Of a DNA stretch of 50,509 nucleotides, positions 32,366 to 40,879 are shown in pieces. A model generated the notes under the pieces. That model saw only the letters and a program-made list of their open reading frames with translations. It searched no databases and was not told the DNA's origin. The position numbers and the translations under genes were made by a program. Source of the DNA: CAMAVH01 sp036500145 (GTDB lineage: Bacteria; Pseudomonadota; Alphaproteobacteria; SMXQ01); assembly GCA_036500145.1 (NCBI GenBank), contig DASYCO010000072.1, positions 1 to 50,509 of the forward strand, given 5' to 3'. Position 1 is the stretch's first letter. The number at the start of each line of letters is the position of its first letter.

Positions 32366-32823
32366 ATGGTGCGCTGCTTCTCGCGGCTCCAGTCGCGCTG
32401 CTTCTCGGTCTCGCGCTTGTCGTGCTGCTTCTTGCCCTTTGCCATGCCCAACTGCACTTTCGCCAGGCCGCGCGGGTTGAAGTAGATCAGCAGCGGGATC
32501 GCCGTCATGCCTTCGCGGCTGATGGCGCCGAAAATCTTGTTCACCTCACGCGCGCGCAGCAGCAGCTTGCGCGGCCGGCGCGGCGCATGGTTGTTCAGGT
32601 TGCCGTGCTTGTATTCCGGGATGTGGGCGTTGAGCAGCCACAGCTCGCCGTTCTGCTCGGCGGCGTAGGCGTCGTTCAGGCTCGCCTGGCCCGCGCGCAG
32701 CGACTTCACCTCGGTGCCGAGCAGCATGATGCCGGCCTCGAGCGTGTCCTCGATGAAGTAGTTATGCCTCGCCTTGCGGTTCTGGGCCGCGATGCGATCG
32801 GGGCTGACTTCGCCCTTCGCCAT
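32350..32823 (-). CDS. smpB: SsrA-binding protein SmpB
   Basis: Delivers tmRNA to stalled ribosomes in trans-translation. The 157 residues contain NRKARHNYFIEDTLEAGIMLLGTEVKSLRAG, the SmpB beta-barrel signature, then LLNAHIPEYKHGN and RPRKLLL. The basic C-terminal tail that reaches the decoding centre is KGKKQHDKRETEKQRDW, ending RTMRDKS. It lies 34 bases after dapA, a common pairing in alphaproteobacteria. The tmRNA gene itself is not in the window. Downstream bases repeat the 3' end of the gene. Confidence 0.97.
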   Translation of the reverse strand: MAKGEVSPDRIAAQNRKARHNYFIEDTLEAGIMLLGTEVKSLRAGQASLNDAYAAEQNGELWLLNAHIPEYKHGNLNNHAPRRPRKLLLRAREVNKIFGAISREGMTAIPLLIYFNPRGLAKVQLGMAKGKKQHDKRETEKQRDWSREKQRTMRDKS

Positions 32824-32857
32824 GGTCGCCTGTACCCTTCGTTTCCTGGCCCTACGA

Positions 32858-33733
32858 CTATTTCAGCAGCCCGACGCCGCGCAGCGCGTCGCGCACGGCC
32901 GTCTTCGAGCTCTCGGCGATCTCGCAGAGCGGCAGGCGCAGCTCGTCGGCGCACAGGCCCATCAGGCCGGCGGCGTACTTCACCGGGCCGGGGCTCGATT
33001 CGACGAACATGGCGTCGTGCAGCGGCATCAGCTTGTCGTTGATCTTGTAGGCGGCGGCGTAGTCGCCCTTCATCCAGGCGTTCTGCATGTCGGCGCAGAG
33101 GCGCGGCGCCACGTTCGAGGTGACGGAGATGCAGCCATGGCCGCCCTGCGCCAGGAACGGGATCGCGGTCGCGTCCTCGCCCGAGAGCTGGCAGAACTTG
33201 TCGTCGATGGCGAGGCGCGTCTTGACCGGGCGCACCAGGTCGGCGGTCGCGTCCTTCACGCCGACGATGTTCGGGTGCTTGGCGAGCTTGGCCATGGTCT
33301 CCGTCGTCATGTTGACGATCGAGCGCGCCGGGATGTTGTAGATGATGACCGGCAGGTCGACGGCGTCGGCGATCGCCATGAAGTGGCGGTAGAGGCCTTC
33401 CTGGGTCGGCTTGTTGTAGTAGGGCGTGACGTGCAGCGCCGCGTCCGCGCCCGCCTGCTTGGCGTGCTGCGTCAGCGAGACCGCTTCGTCGGTCGAGTTC
33501 GAGCCGGCGCCGGCGATGACGAAGGCGCGGCCCTTGGCCACCTCGATGCAGAGCTCCACCACGCGGTGATGCTCCTCGTGGGTGAGGGTCGGCGATTCGC
33601 CCGTGGTGCCGCAGGGCACGAGGCCGTGGGTGCCTTCCTTGATCTGCCAGTCGACGAACGACTGGTAGGCCTTCTCGTCCACTTTCCCACCCTTGAACGG
33701 CGTGAGAAGAGCGGTGATAGACCCCTTGAACAT
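32858..33733 (-). CDS. dapA: 4-hydroxy-tetrahydrodipicolinate synthase
   Basis: Condenses pyruvate and aspartate semialdehyde on the lysine/diaminopimelate pathway. I place the start at MFKGSITALLTPFKGG (33733), giving 291 residues, the normal length; the in-frame bases upstream code for nothing conserved. Motifs: LVPCGTTGESPTLTHEEH, FVIAGAGSNSTDEA, HVTPYYNKPTQEGLYRHF with the catalytic Tyr, VIIYNIPARS, and the Schiff-base lysine in IVGVKDATAD. It feeds peptidoglycan synthesis, as do several neighbours. A candidate promoter lies about 100 bases upstream. Confidence 0.97.
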   Translation of the reverse strand: MFKGSITALLTPFKGGKVDEKAYQSFVDWQIKEGTHGLVPCGTTGESPTLTHEEHHRVVELCIEVAKGRAFVIAGAGSNSTDEAVSLTQHAKQAGADAALHVTPYYNKPTQEGLYRHFMAIADAVDLPVIIYNIPARSIVNMTTETMAKLAKHPNIVGVKDATADLVRPVKTRLAIDDKFCQLSGEDATAIPFLAQGGHGCISVTSNVAPRLCADMQNAWMKGDYAAAYKINDKLMPLHDAMFVESSPGPVKYAAGLMGLCADELRLPLCEIAESSKTAVRDALRGVGLLK

Positions 33734-33836
33734 GATCGGCTCCCGAGAATGACGGCTGAGGATGAGAGGGCGGACAGGGCTGCCATTTGGGGCTTGGACC
33801 CCTGGCTTTGTAGGGCCCGACCGCGGAACGGGGCGA

Positions 33837-33865
33837 AAGATAGACGCCCAGCCCTGCCGCCGCAA
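33837..33865 (-). promoter_or_regulatory. Candidate dapA promoter
   Basis: On the minus strand TTGCGG (33865-33860), 17 bases, TATCTT (33842-33837), roughly 105 bases upstream of the dapA ATG. Spacing is ideal and the hexamers are moderate. Pattern evidence only. Confidence 0.35.
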
Positions 33866-33965
33866 GGCGCGCGCGGCTAGGAAAGGATGGGTTGGCGAGG
33901 AAGGGCTCGCGGACGCCCCCTCCCGCCCCTCCGGGCCATTCGGGCCGCGCCTGTTCCGGCCGCAC

Positions 33966-33994
33966 TTGGCGCGCACCGCCGCGGCGCTTACAAT
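33966..33994 (+). promoter_or_regulatory. Candidate promoter of the lytic transglycosylase gene
   Basis: TTGGCG (33966-33971), 17 bases, TACAAT (33989-33994). The -10 matches consensus at five of six positions and the spacing is optimal. The predicted leader is about 108 bases. Confidence 0.5.
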
Positions 33995-34109
33995 GGCGCG
34001 TCGCACGGGGGCCGCTTCTGACGAGAAGTGCCGCCAGGAAGTGGAACGCGGCCCCGTCACCCGCCGGCTAACGGCGCGCAGGGCCCAAGACCGGGTACAG
34101 CTTTTGTTG

Positions 34110-36101
34110 ATGCGCTTCGTCCGCGCGGCGGTTGTCGCCGCGCCCCTGGGCTTCGCCGCCCTCGCCGCCGCCTGGCCGTCGCCTGCCCGGGCGCAGACGG
34201 CCGCCGAAAAGGCCGCCGCGCCGCAGATGCTCGCCGCCGCCGACCGCCGCAACTGGGCCGAAGCGCGCACCATCGCCGCCCGCTCGCCGCTGCTGACCAA
34301 GCTCGAAGCCTGGATCGAATACACCACCCCGGGCAACAAGGCCTCGTTCGACGAGATTTCCGCCTTCCTGCGCGACAACCCCTCCTGGCCGAGCCAGGCG
34401 CTGCTGCGCAGCAACGCCGAGGCGGCGATGACCCCGGACATCTCCGACAACACGGTGCTCAACTGGTTCGCCGGCGGCCCGCCGCGCACCACCCAGGGCC
34501 GGATGCGCCTGATTCTCGCCCTGGAGAACCGGGGCCGCCAGGAAGAGGCCGTCGCCTACATCCGCAAGACCTGGATCGAGAGCAACTTCGGCGTCGAGCA
34601 GGAAAAGGACTTCCTCAAGCTGCACGGCGGCCAGCTGCGCAAGCAGGACTACCTGGACCGCGTCGACCGCCTGCTGTGGGACGGGCGCGGCTGGGAGGCC
34701 GAGCGCATCCTGAAATACGTCGACAAGGGCCACCAGCTCGCGGCCCAGGCGCGCATCCAGCTGCGCGGCATGGGCAGCGGGGCCGAAGCGGCTCTGCGCA
34801 AGGTGCCGAAGGAGCTGCTCAACGACCCGGGCGTGATCTACGAGCGCCTGCGCTGGCGCCGCCGCAAGGAGCTCGACGTCGAGGCCCGCCAGCTGCTGGT
34901 CAACCCGCCGAAGGACCTCGGCGGCCATGCCGACGCTTGGTGGAGCGAGCGCGCCATCCTCGCCCGCCGGGCCCTTCGCACTGGCGAAGCCAGCGTCGCC
35001 TACGACCTCGTCGGCCGGACGAGCCAGGCGACAGGCACCGCGCTCGCCGAGTCCGAATGGCTCGCCGGCTGGATCTCGCTGCGCTTCCTCAATAACCCGG
35101 CGCGCGCCTACACCCATTTCGTGCGCCTGCACGACAACGTGCGCTATCCCGTCTCGCAGTCGCGCGGCGCCTACTGGGCCGGCCGCGCCGCCGAGGCCAA
35201 GGGCGACAAGGCGCTCGCCGCCGAGTGGTACAAGAAGGCGGCGATGCACGTGACGAGCTTCTACGGCCAGCTCGCCGCCGTGAACCTGCGCGACGACGTC
35301 GCCACCCTGCTGCCGCGCGACCCGACGCCGACGGCGGAGCTGCGCAAGAGCTTCAACGAGCGCGAGCTGGTGCGCGCCGCCCGCCTGCTCGTCCAGGCCT
35401 CCGACCGGCGCTGGCTGCGCGGCTTCATGCTGGCGCTGGTCGACCAGCTCAAGGCGCCGGAAGAGCAGGAACTGGTCGCAGAGATGGCGGTCGACATGGG
35501 GCGGCCCGACCTCGCCGTCAGCGCCGCCAAGTCCGCCGTGCGCGGCGGCGTGCAGCTCGTCTCGACCGGCTATCCGCTGAAGGGCCTGCCGACGGGCGAC
35601 GCCGGCGGCGTCGAGCGCGAGCTGCTGCTCGGCCTGATGCGCCAGGAAAGCGCCTTCGACATGCAGGCCGTCAGCCCGTCGGGTGCCCGCGGCCTGATGC
35701 AGATCATGCCCTCGACCGCCAAGGGCCTCGCCAAGCAGACCGGCCTGCCCTACGAGCAGGACCGCCTGACCAGCGACCCCAGCTACAACGTGGCGCTCGG
35801 CAGCCACTACCTCGGCGACCTCATCAACGACTTCAACGGCTCCTACGTCATGGCCGTCGCCGCCTACAACGCCGGCCCGGGCCGCGTGCGCGCCTGGATC
35901 AAGGCCTACGGCGACCCGCGCGCTGGCGCGCTCGACATCATCGACTGGATCGAGCTGATCCCGTTCGACGAGACGCGCGACTACGTGCAGCGCGTGCTGG
36001 AGAACACCCAGATCTACCGCACGCGCCTCGCCCAGGGAAAGCCGGTGACGCTGACGCTGAAGGACGACCTCGACCGTCCGCGCCGCGGCGCCATGCGCTG
36101 A
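34110..36101 (+). CDS. Soluble lytic murein transglycosylase (Slt family)
   Basis: Cleaves peptidoglycan glycan strands to 1,6-anhydro ends in the periplasm. The start MRFVRAAVVAAPLGFAALAA (34110) gives a signal peptide ending at ARAQ, and 663 residues in all. Residues 30-480 form a long alpha-helical superhelix of the Slt70 type (repeated helix pairs such as AYWAGRAAEAKGDKALAAEWY). The C-terminal catalytic domain has E513 in LGLMRQESAFDMQAVSPSGA, then RGLMQIMPSTAKGLA and the AYNAGPGRVRAW motif, and closes with DYVQRVLENTQIYR. The downstream PLP enzyme gene begins 8 bases later, so the two are probably co-transcribed. Confidence 0.95.
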   Translation: MRFVRAAVVAAPLGFAALAAAWPSPARAQTAAEKAAAPQMLAAADRRNWAEARTIAARSPLLTKLEAWIEYTTPGNKASFDEISAFLRDNPSWPSQALLRSNAEAAMTPDISDNTVLNWFAGGPPRTTQGRMRLILALENRGRQEEAVAYIRKTWIESNFGVEQEKDFLKLHGGQLRKQDYLDRVDRLLWDGRGWEAERILKYVDKGHQLAAQARIQLRGMGSGAEAALRKVPKELLNDPGVIYERLRWRRRKELDVEARQLLVNPPKDLGGHADAWWSERAILARRALRTGEASVAYDLVGRTSQATGTALAESEWLAGWISLRFLNNPARAYTHFVRLHDNVRYPVSQSRGAYWAGRAAEAKGDKALAAEWYKKAAMHVTSFYGQLAAVNLRDDVATLLPRDPTPTAELRKSFNERELVRAARLLVQASDRRWLRGFMLALVDQLKAPEEQELVAEMAVDMGRPDLAVSAAKSAVRGGVQLVSTGYPLKGLPTGDAGGVERELLLGLMRQESAFDMQAVSPSGARGLMQIMPSTAKGLAKQTGLPYEQDRLTSDPSYNVALGSHYLGDLINDFNGSYVMAVAAYNAGPGRVRAWIKAYGDPRAGALDIIDWIELIPFDETRDYVQRVLENTQIYRTRLAQGKPVTLTLKDDLDRPRRGAMR

Positions 36102-36109
36102 CCGCGCTA

Positions 36110-37102
36110 ATGACGGAAGCCAGCGTCACCGTCGAGGACATCGAAGCGGCCGCGCGCCGGCTCGACGGCGTCATCGTCCGCACGCCGCTGCTCGAATCGC
36201 CGCTGCTCAACGAACGCCTCGGCGGCCGCCTGCTGGTCAAGGCCGAGTGCCTGCAGCGCACCGGCTCGTTCAAGATCCGCGGCGCCTACAACCGCATCGC
36301 CCAGATTCCCGAGGCCCGGCGCAAGGACGGCATCGTCGCCTATTCGTCCGGCAACCATGCGCAGGGCGTCGCGGCGGCGGCCCGCCTCCTCGGCGCGCCC
36401 GCCGTCATCGTCATGCCCGCCGACGCGCCCGCCCTCAAGATCGCCAACACCCGCGCCTTGGGCGGCGAGGTCGTGCTCTACGACCGGCTGCGCGAAAGCC
36501 GTGAAGCCATCGGCGCGCGCATCGCCGCCGAACGCGGCAGCATCGTGGTGCCGCCCTACGACGATCCGGACGTCATCGCCGGCCAGGGCACCATCGGCCT
36601 GGAGGTCGCGGCACAGGCCGCCGAACTGGGCGCTGCGCCAGACGCCATCCTCATCCCCTGCAGCGGCGGCGGCCTGGCCAGCGGCATCGCGACGGCGGTC
36701 GCCGCGCGCCTGCCCCGCATCGAGGCCTATACGGTGGAGCCGGCCGGCTTCGACGACATGGCCCGCTCGCTCGCCAGCGGCGCGCGTGTAAGCAATCCGC
36801 CGCTCGGCAGCGGCGCCACGTCGTTCTGCGACGCGCTGCTGGTGCAGACGCCGGGCGAGATCACCTTCCCCATCGCCAGGCGGCTGATGGCCGGCGGCTT
36901 CGCCGTCGACGACGCCGCCGTGGCGCGCGCCATGGCGGCCGCCTTCGAGAGCTTCAAGATCGTCGTGGAGCCCGGCGGCGCGGTCGCGCTCGCCGCCGTT
37001 CTGGAAGGCTTGACGGAGATGAAGGGCCGCACGGTCGTCGCCGTCTGTTCCGGCGGCAACGTCGACGCGGCGACCTTCGCCGCCGCGCTGAAGCGGGCCT
37101 AG
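36110..37102 (+). CDS. Threonine/serine dehydratase or serine racemase-like PLP enzyme
   Basis: A 330-residue fold-type II PLP enzyme. The PLP lysine is K55 in RTGSFKIRGAYNR; the asparagine loop is SSGNHAQGVAAAARLLG, and the phosphate-binding glycine loop is CSGGGLASG. EPGGAVALAAVLEG and VVAVCSGGNVD complete the pattern. It lacks the C-terminal ACT domains of biosynthetic threonine deaminase (IlvA), so it is of the catabolic type, or a serine racemase / 3-hydroxyaspartate ammonia-lyase; these cannot be told apart by eye. It sits between peptidoglycan genes, 8 bases after the lytic transglycosylase gene. Confidence 0.92.
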   Translation: MTEASVTVEDIEAAARRLDGVIVRTPLLESPLLNERLGGRLLVKAECLQRTGSFKIRGAYNRIAQIPEARRKDGIVAYSSGNHAQGVAAAARLLGAPAVIVMPADAPALKIANTRALGGEVVLYDRLRESREAIGARIAAERGSIVVPPYDDPDVIAGQGTIGLEVAAQAAELGAAPDAILIPCSGGGLASGIATAVAARLPRIEAYTVEPAGFDDMARSLASGARVSNPPLGSGATSFCDALLVQTPGEITFPIARRLMAGGFAVDDAAVARAMAAAFESFKIVVEPGGAVALAAVLEGLTEMKGRTVVAVCSGGNVDAATFAAALKRA

Positions 37103-37121
37103 GCCCGGCTCACATCCGAAA

Positions 37122-37607
37122 TCAGGCCGCGGTGGCCTCGGCCGGCCGCGTGTCCTGCACGGCCTCGGCGTCGGACGGCGCGTCCGCCACTTCGGTCGTC
37201 GCCTCGGGGATCACGTCCTCAGGCTCGACCAGGATGACGGTCGCGATGTGGCTGCAATGCCCTTCGAGGAAGGCGCCGGATTCGACCACCAGGTTGCTGT
37301 GCACCACGTCGCCGATGACGCGCGCGGTGGCGCCCAGCACGACGTTCTGCGCGGTGATCTGGCCGTTGACCTCGCCCTGGATGTAGACGCTGTCCGCCTC
37401 GATCGCGCCGTTGACGGCGGCGCCCTGGCTGATGCTCAGGGTGCGGCTCTTCACGTCGCCCTGCACGGTGCCGTCGACCTGCACGTCGCCCGCGCTGACC
37501 AGGTTGCCGACGATGCGCAGGCTGGCGCTGATGATCGAGGGAACCTGGTTGCGCGATTCCGCCTTGGCGCGCAGCGCCTCGGGATCGGACTTAGCCTTTG
37601 AAAACAT
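37122..37607 (-). CDS. Bactofilin
   Basis: A self-polymerising cytoskeletal protein that localises cell-wall enzymes. The 161 residues have a short polar N-terminal tail (SKAKSDPEALRAKAESRNQ). A right-handed beta-helix core follows (about 22-120) with six-residue rung periodicity: SIISASLRIVGNLVSAGDVQVDGTVQGDV, INGAIEAD-like rungs and VNGQITAQNVVLGATARVIGDVV. The tail is acidic and disordered. Its ATG lies inside the end of the M23 peptidase gene (17-base overlap), a coupling known from other bacteria in which bactofilins recruit LytM-type peptidases to shape cells. Confidence 0.95.
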   Translation of the reverse strand: MFSKAKSDPEALRAKAESRNQVPSIISASLRIVGNLVSAGDVQVDGTVQGDVKSRTLSISQGAAVNGAIEADSVYIQGEVNGQITAQNVVLGATARVIGDVVHSNLVVESGAFLEGHCSHIATVILVEPEDVIPEATTEVADAPSDAEAVQDTRPAEATAA

Positions 37608-38922
37608 AACGCCCTGCCTGGATGAATTTCATGGGGTCGATCGGCTTGCCGTTGAACTGGATCTCGTAGTGCACATGCACGCCGGTCGCGCGGCCGGTGT
37701 GGCCCATCAGCCCGATCTGCTGGCGGGTCGTCACCGTCTGGCCCTTCTGCACCAGGATGCCGCTGAGATGGCCGTAGCGCGTGATGATGCCCATGCCGTG
37801 GTCGATGTCGACCGAAAGGCCGTAGTCGCCGTTCTTGCCGGCCGCGACGACGATCCCCGGGCCCGTGCTGTAGATCGGGGCCTTCATCTGGCCGCTGAGG
37901 TCGACGCCGGGATGGAAGGCCGCCTTGTTGTTGAACGGATCCTTGCGGGTGCCGAACGGGCTCATGACGAGGTAGTTGTCGGTCGGCGTCGCCAGCGGCA
38001 GGCGGCGCACGATGAGCTGCAGGTTGTCCCAGCGGTCGATGTGGCTGTTGAGCGCGGCGAGCGAGACGTCCTGCAGTTCCGGCTCCGCCGTCGCCGGCGC
38101 CTTCTTGCCCTTCACGGGCTTGGCACGCGTCGCGGCGGCGACGAACGGACCGCCGATGCCGGCCTTCGTGTCCGCGTTGGCCAGCAGGCGCTCGGGGTCG
38201 AGGCCGGTCAGGCCGATGATCTCGCGCGCTTCCTCGATGCTGCCGACGGTGCGCGCCGCCAGCTTGTCGAGCACCTTCTTCTGGCCGGTCTGCAGGTCCT
38301 GCAGGCGCTGCTCGAGTTCTCCGGCGCGCGCCTGCATGCGGCCATGCTCCTGCAGGACGCGGGCGCGCTCGGCGATTGCCGTCTGCAGCTCGCCGGTGCG
38401 CGACGTCAGGTCTCCGGCCAGGCGGTTCTTCTCGTCCGTCGCGCTCGCCAGCTTGTCCTCGAGCTGCTTGATCTGCGCGCGCAGCGCCTCGCGCGAGGCG
38501 ACGATGCGCGTCCGCTCGGCTTCGCTGCTGTCGAGCTGGCTGTTCAGCTGGCCGAGGCTGTCGCGCAGGGAGCCGTTCTGCTCCAGCACGCCGAGCAGGT
38601 AGGCCTGCTTCGCCTCAAGGCTCTGGGTGATCAGCTTGTAGCGCGTCTCGGAATCGTTCGTGTCGGCCTGCAGCGTGCGGTAGGCATTTTGGACGCGGGC
38701 AAGCTCGGCGTTCTTCGCCGACAGGATGCTGTCGTTGAAGACCTGCACGGCGGCGCTGTAGGCCATCCAGCCGAGCAGGCTCAGCAGGCAGGCGGCGATG
38801 ACGAGCTGGGCGTTGCGGCTCAGACGCAGGAAGCGGACTTGGCCGTTGCTGCGGAGCAGGATCTCGCGTTCAGGGAAAGCGCGCGCGACGCCGCGCGCCA
38901 CGGCTGCCACCGCGGCTTTCAT
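37591..38922 (-). CDS. M23 (LytM) family metallopeptidase with coiled coil
   Basis: A 443-residue membrane-anchored peptidoglycan endopeptidase. The start MKAAVAAVARGVARAFPERE (38922) is the first ATG giving conserved sequence. One membrane helix lies at about 43-62 (VIAACLLSLLGWMAYSAAVQV). A long coiled coil (about 70-220) is rich in Glu, Gln, Leu and Arg (LGQLNSQLDSSEAERTRIV). The LytM domain (about 320-430) has the zinc ligands in FHPGVDLSG and HVHYEIQFNGKPIDP, with YGLSVDIDHGMGIITRYGHL between. All zinc-binding residues are visible, so it should be active, unlike EnvC/NlpD. It is translationally coupled to bactofilin. Confidence 0.95.
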   Translation of the reverse strand: MKAAVAAVARGVARAFPEREILLRSNGQVRFLRLSRNAQLVIAACLLSLLGWMAYSAAVQVFNDSILSAKNAELARVQNAYRTLQADTNDSETRYKLITQSLEAKQAYLLGVLEQNGSLRDSLGQLNSQLDSSEAERTRIVASREALRAQIKQLEDKLASATDEKNRLAGDLTSRTGELQTAIAERARVLQEHGRMQARAGELEQRLQDLQTGQKKVLDKLAARTVGSIEEAREIIGLTGLDPERLLANADTKAGIGGPFVAAATRAKPVKGKKAPATAEPELQDVSLAALNSHIDRWDNLQLIVRRLPLATPTDNYLVMSPFGTRKDPFNNKAAFHPGVDLSGQMKAPIYSTGPGIVVAAGKNGDYGLSVDIDHGMGIITRYGHLSGILVQKGQTVTTRQQIGLMGHTGRATGVHVHYEIQFNGKPIDPMKFIQAGRYVFKG

Positions 38923-39344
38923 CGTGCGCTTTACGCGACCGTCTTCCCCTTCGGTCGCGAAAGACCAGGTGGCTCCTGGTGTCAGCAAGACTTCCCCGTC
39001 TTGGTCGTGGCTGTAATGACCCCTACTTGAGCCGAGCCGACGTGGACGGGCCGTTCGCCCAGTCCCGCGCCTGCCCCGAGGCGGCCCCCGCTTCGCACGT
39101 CGTCTGCACCTTCCCCGTGCCGACGCCGCGTTTCCCCGTCGCGGTGACCGCGGCTCTTGCAAAAGCCGCGACTGTCGCCGTCACGACCGCAGTGAAATGA
39201 TGCGGTGCAACGGAACCAGGAGACCGTAGCCAATCCCCCGCGCCTCTTTCAAGCGCTTTGACTCCCGTGTCATCCCCATGAAATGAAAAGATAAAACCGA
39301 ATCGGTTCAAATGTTTGGGAAGTTGAGAGCCTTTGCCTGAAGAA
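38923..39344. promoter_or_regulatory. Non-coding leader of the M23-bactofilin operon
   Basis: 422 bases between the second MFS gene and the peptidase gene, both on the minus strand. Possible short frames here have no recognisable product and unlike codon use. It contains the stem-loop at 39149-39170 and an AT-rich patch at 39270-39340 where a promoter could lie. Nothing more specific is seen. Confidence 0.45.
39149..39170 (-). repeat. Stem-loop in the M23 gene leader
   Basis: CGCGGCT/AGCCGCG, 7 pairs with an 8-base loop; an outer GTGAC/GTCAC pair (39144-39148 and 39180-39184) can extend it. No T run follows. It may be a leader structure or a remnant terminator. Confidence 0.4.
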
Positions 39345-40589
39345 TCAGCGCTCTAGGGAACTGCCCTCAGAGTAAGCATTCGGATTGCGCCAAACGTATA
39401 GGGCCGTCAGGAATACGGCGAGCATCAGCACGACGCCGACCAGCAGGAAGCTCGCCCGCGTGCCGACCAGCTCGATGGACGCGCCCATGATGAGCGGGAC
39501 CACCAGGGAGGAGACGCGGTTCACCGTCGTGCGCAGGCCGACGCTCATGCCCTGCTGCTGCGGGCTCACCGCGTTGGAGAGCAGCGACAGCAGCGTCGGG
39601 AAGCAGAGCCCCATGCTGACGCCGTAGCCGGCGCCGAAGAGCATCAGCAGCCAGAAGTTCGTCATCAGCGGCGTGATCGCCATGCAGATCACGGCGGTTC
39701 CCGAGCCGATCAGCATGAGCCATACCGGCTTGATGATCCGTTCTGGCAGGTTGATCAGCGCGGCCGGGCCGGAGATCAGGTTGGCGCAGGCGACCAGCGT
39801 GCCGATCAGCGTGCCGGACATGCCGATTTCCTGCAGGTAGACAACGTAGAACGACGACTGCAGGCCGAACACGGCGATGCGCATGAAGGTGAAGATCATC
39901 ACCAGGGCGATCACCGGAATCGCGCAGAGCGCGAAGGCGCGCACGTAGTCCGAGCCGCGCGGGATCAGGTCGGAGGCGCGCAGCGGCTTGGCCGGCGGGT
40001 CGATGTCGCGCGGCAGGATCATCACCAGGATCAGCGTCGCCAGCGACCAGCCCGAGAGCGCCGCGAAGGCGCCGACGATGCCGACATGGTCCCACAGCAC
40101 GCCGCCGAGCAGCGGGCCGGCGAAGGAGCCCGCGTTGGTGAAGAAAGTCACCCAGCCCGCGTGCTTGACGCTGCCGCGCGCGAGCTGGCCGTAGAGCGTC
40201 TGCGAGCCGACCCAGGTCAGCCCCTGCGTTAGGCCGGTCACGAGCTGCAGCAGGATCAGCGCGCCGATCCAGGGCATGTAGGGATAGAGCGGAAAGGTCA
40301 CCAGCGTGATGACGGAGAAGAACAGCATCACCCGGCGGGTGCCGAGCCGGTCCATCAGCACGCCGCCGTGGATCGACAGCAGCATAGGCAGCAGCGAGCG
40401 CGCGCTGACGGCGATACCGATCCAGAGCGGCGAGGCGCCGAGATGCACGGCCCAGAGCGAGACGATGACGGCGGCCATCGGCACGGTGCTCAGGCTGAAG
40501 AACGACGTGCCGTAGATGGCGACGAGGATGCGCAGGGAGGAAGTGAGTTTCGCGGGCGGCTTGGCGCCGGCGTCAGGGGATGCGGACAT
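39345..40589 (-). CDS. Major facilitator superfamily transporter
   Basis: A 414-residue, 12-helix inner-membrane transporter; the start MSASPDAGAKPPAKLTSS at 40589 is preferred over an in-frame ATG 105 bases upstream that adds a non-conserved Arg/Pro tail. Motif A-like DRLGTRRVMLFFSV lies between helices 2 and 3 (GGVLMDRLGTRR). Other helices are VTFFTNAGSFAGPLLGGVLW and LMLFGAGYGVSMGLCFPTLLS. The substrate is unknown; the pattern resembles drug-efflux or sugar-like MFS members. It diverges from the cupin genes over 290 bases, so it may share their control region, but a functional tie is not shown. Confidence 0.88.
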   Translation of the reverse strand: MSASPDAGAKPPAKLTSSLRILVAIYGTSFFSLSTVPMAAVIVSLWAVHLGASPLWIGIAVSARSLLPMLLSIHGGVLMDRLGTRRVMLFFSVITLVTFPLYPYMPWIGALILLQLVTGLTQGLTWVGSQTLYGQLARGSVKHAGWVTFFTNAGSFAGPLLGGVLWDHVGIVGAFAALSGWSLATLILVMILPRDIDPPAKPLRASDLIPRGSDYVRAFALCAIPVIALVMIFTFMRIAVFGLQSSFYVVYLQEIGMSGTLIGTLVACANLISGPAALINLPERIIKPVWLMLIGSGTAVICMAITPLMTNFWLLMLFGAGYGVSMGLCFPTLLSLLSNAVSPQQQGMSVGLRTTVNRVSSLVVPLIMGASIELVGTRASFLLVGVVLMLAVFLTALYVWRNPNAYSEGSSLER

Positions 40590-40769
40590 GAAACCGAGGG
40601 GGGTCGATCGTGGGGGCCAGGCCGCGCGGCGCCGCGGCGCTGCCGGGCCTTGGATGGGATACCCGCTACTTAGCCTAACTACCGGCAGCGGCAAGGTTTT
40701 TTTCCGCTTCTGGCCGCGCGGCGTGCCGCCAGCTGGAACGGCCCGTCACTTTCCGAAACCCATAGCAGA

Positions 40770-40830
40770 GTGAAAACGAATGGGTTATGAATTCGCTGTT
40801 TATAAACAGGGTTTTCGCGCCGGTTTTCAC
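40770..40830. promoter_or_regulatory. Nested palindromes upstream of the cupin genes (candidate operator)
   Basis: A perfect 14-base palindrome CTGTTTATAAACAG (40796-40809), overlapping a TATAAA -10-like hexamer (40801-40806), lies inside a wider inverted pair GTGAAAAC (40770-40777) / GTTTTCAC (40823-40830). The block sits 50-110 bases before the first cupin ATG and is AT-rich in a GC-rich setting. No matching regulator gene is in the window. Confidence 0.55.
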
Positions 40831-40879
40831 AACGAAACCGACGGCCCCTGACCATCTCTTTCGTTAGGAGTCAGGCGAT

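Larger units (their letters stand above)
33734..34109. promoter_or_regulatory. Divergent control region between dapA and the lytic transglycosylase gene
   Basis: 376 GC-rich bases with no recognisable gene; frames that stay open here show no conserved protein. Promoter candidates for both sides are listed separately. Nothing else stands out. Confidence 0.5.

Noticed and set aside
33734..34492. Long N-terminal extension of dapA
   Set aside because: It would overlap the lytic transglycosylase gene on the other strand and has no conserved content; ATG 33733 gives the standard 291 residues.
35225..36109. Open frame through the lytic transglycosylase gene joined to the PLP enzyme, looking like a fusion
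   Set aside because: The upstream part is Arg/Pro/Ala-rich out-of-frame sequence of slt; the real PLP enzyme starts at ATG 36110.
39023..39310. Possible 95-residue gene upstream of the M23 peptidase gene
   Set aside because: No family resemblance, Ala/Thr-rich low complexity, no good ribosome site; treated as leader DNA.
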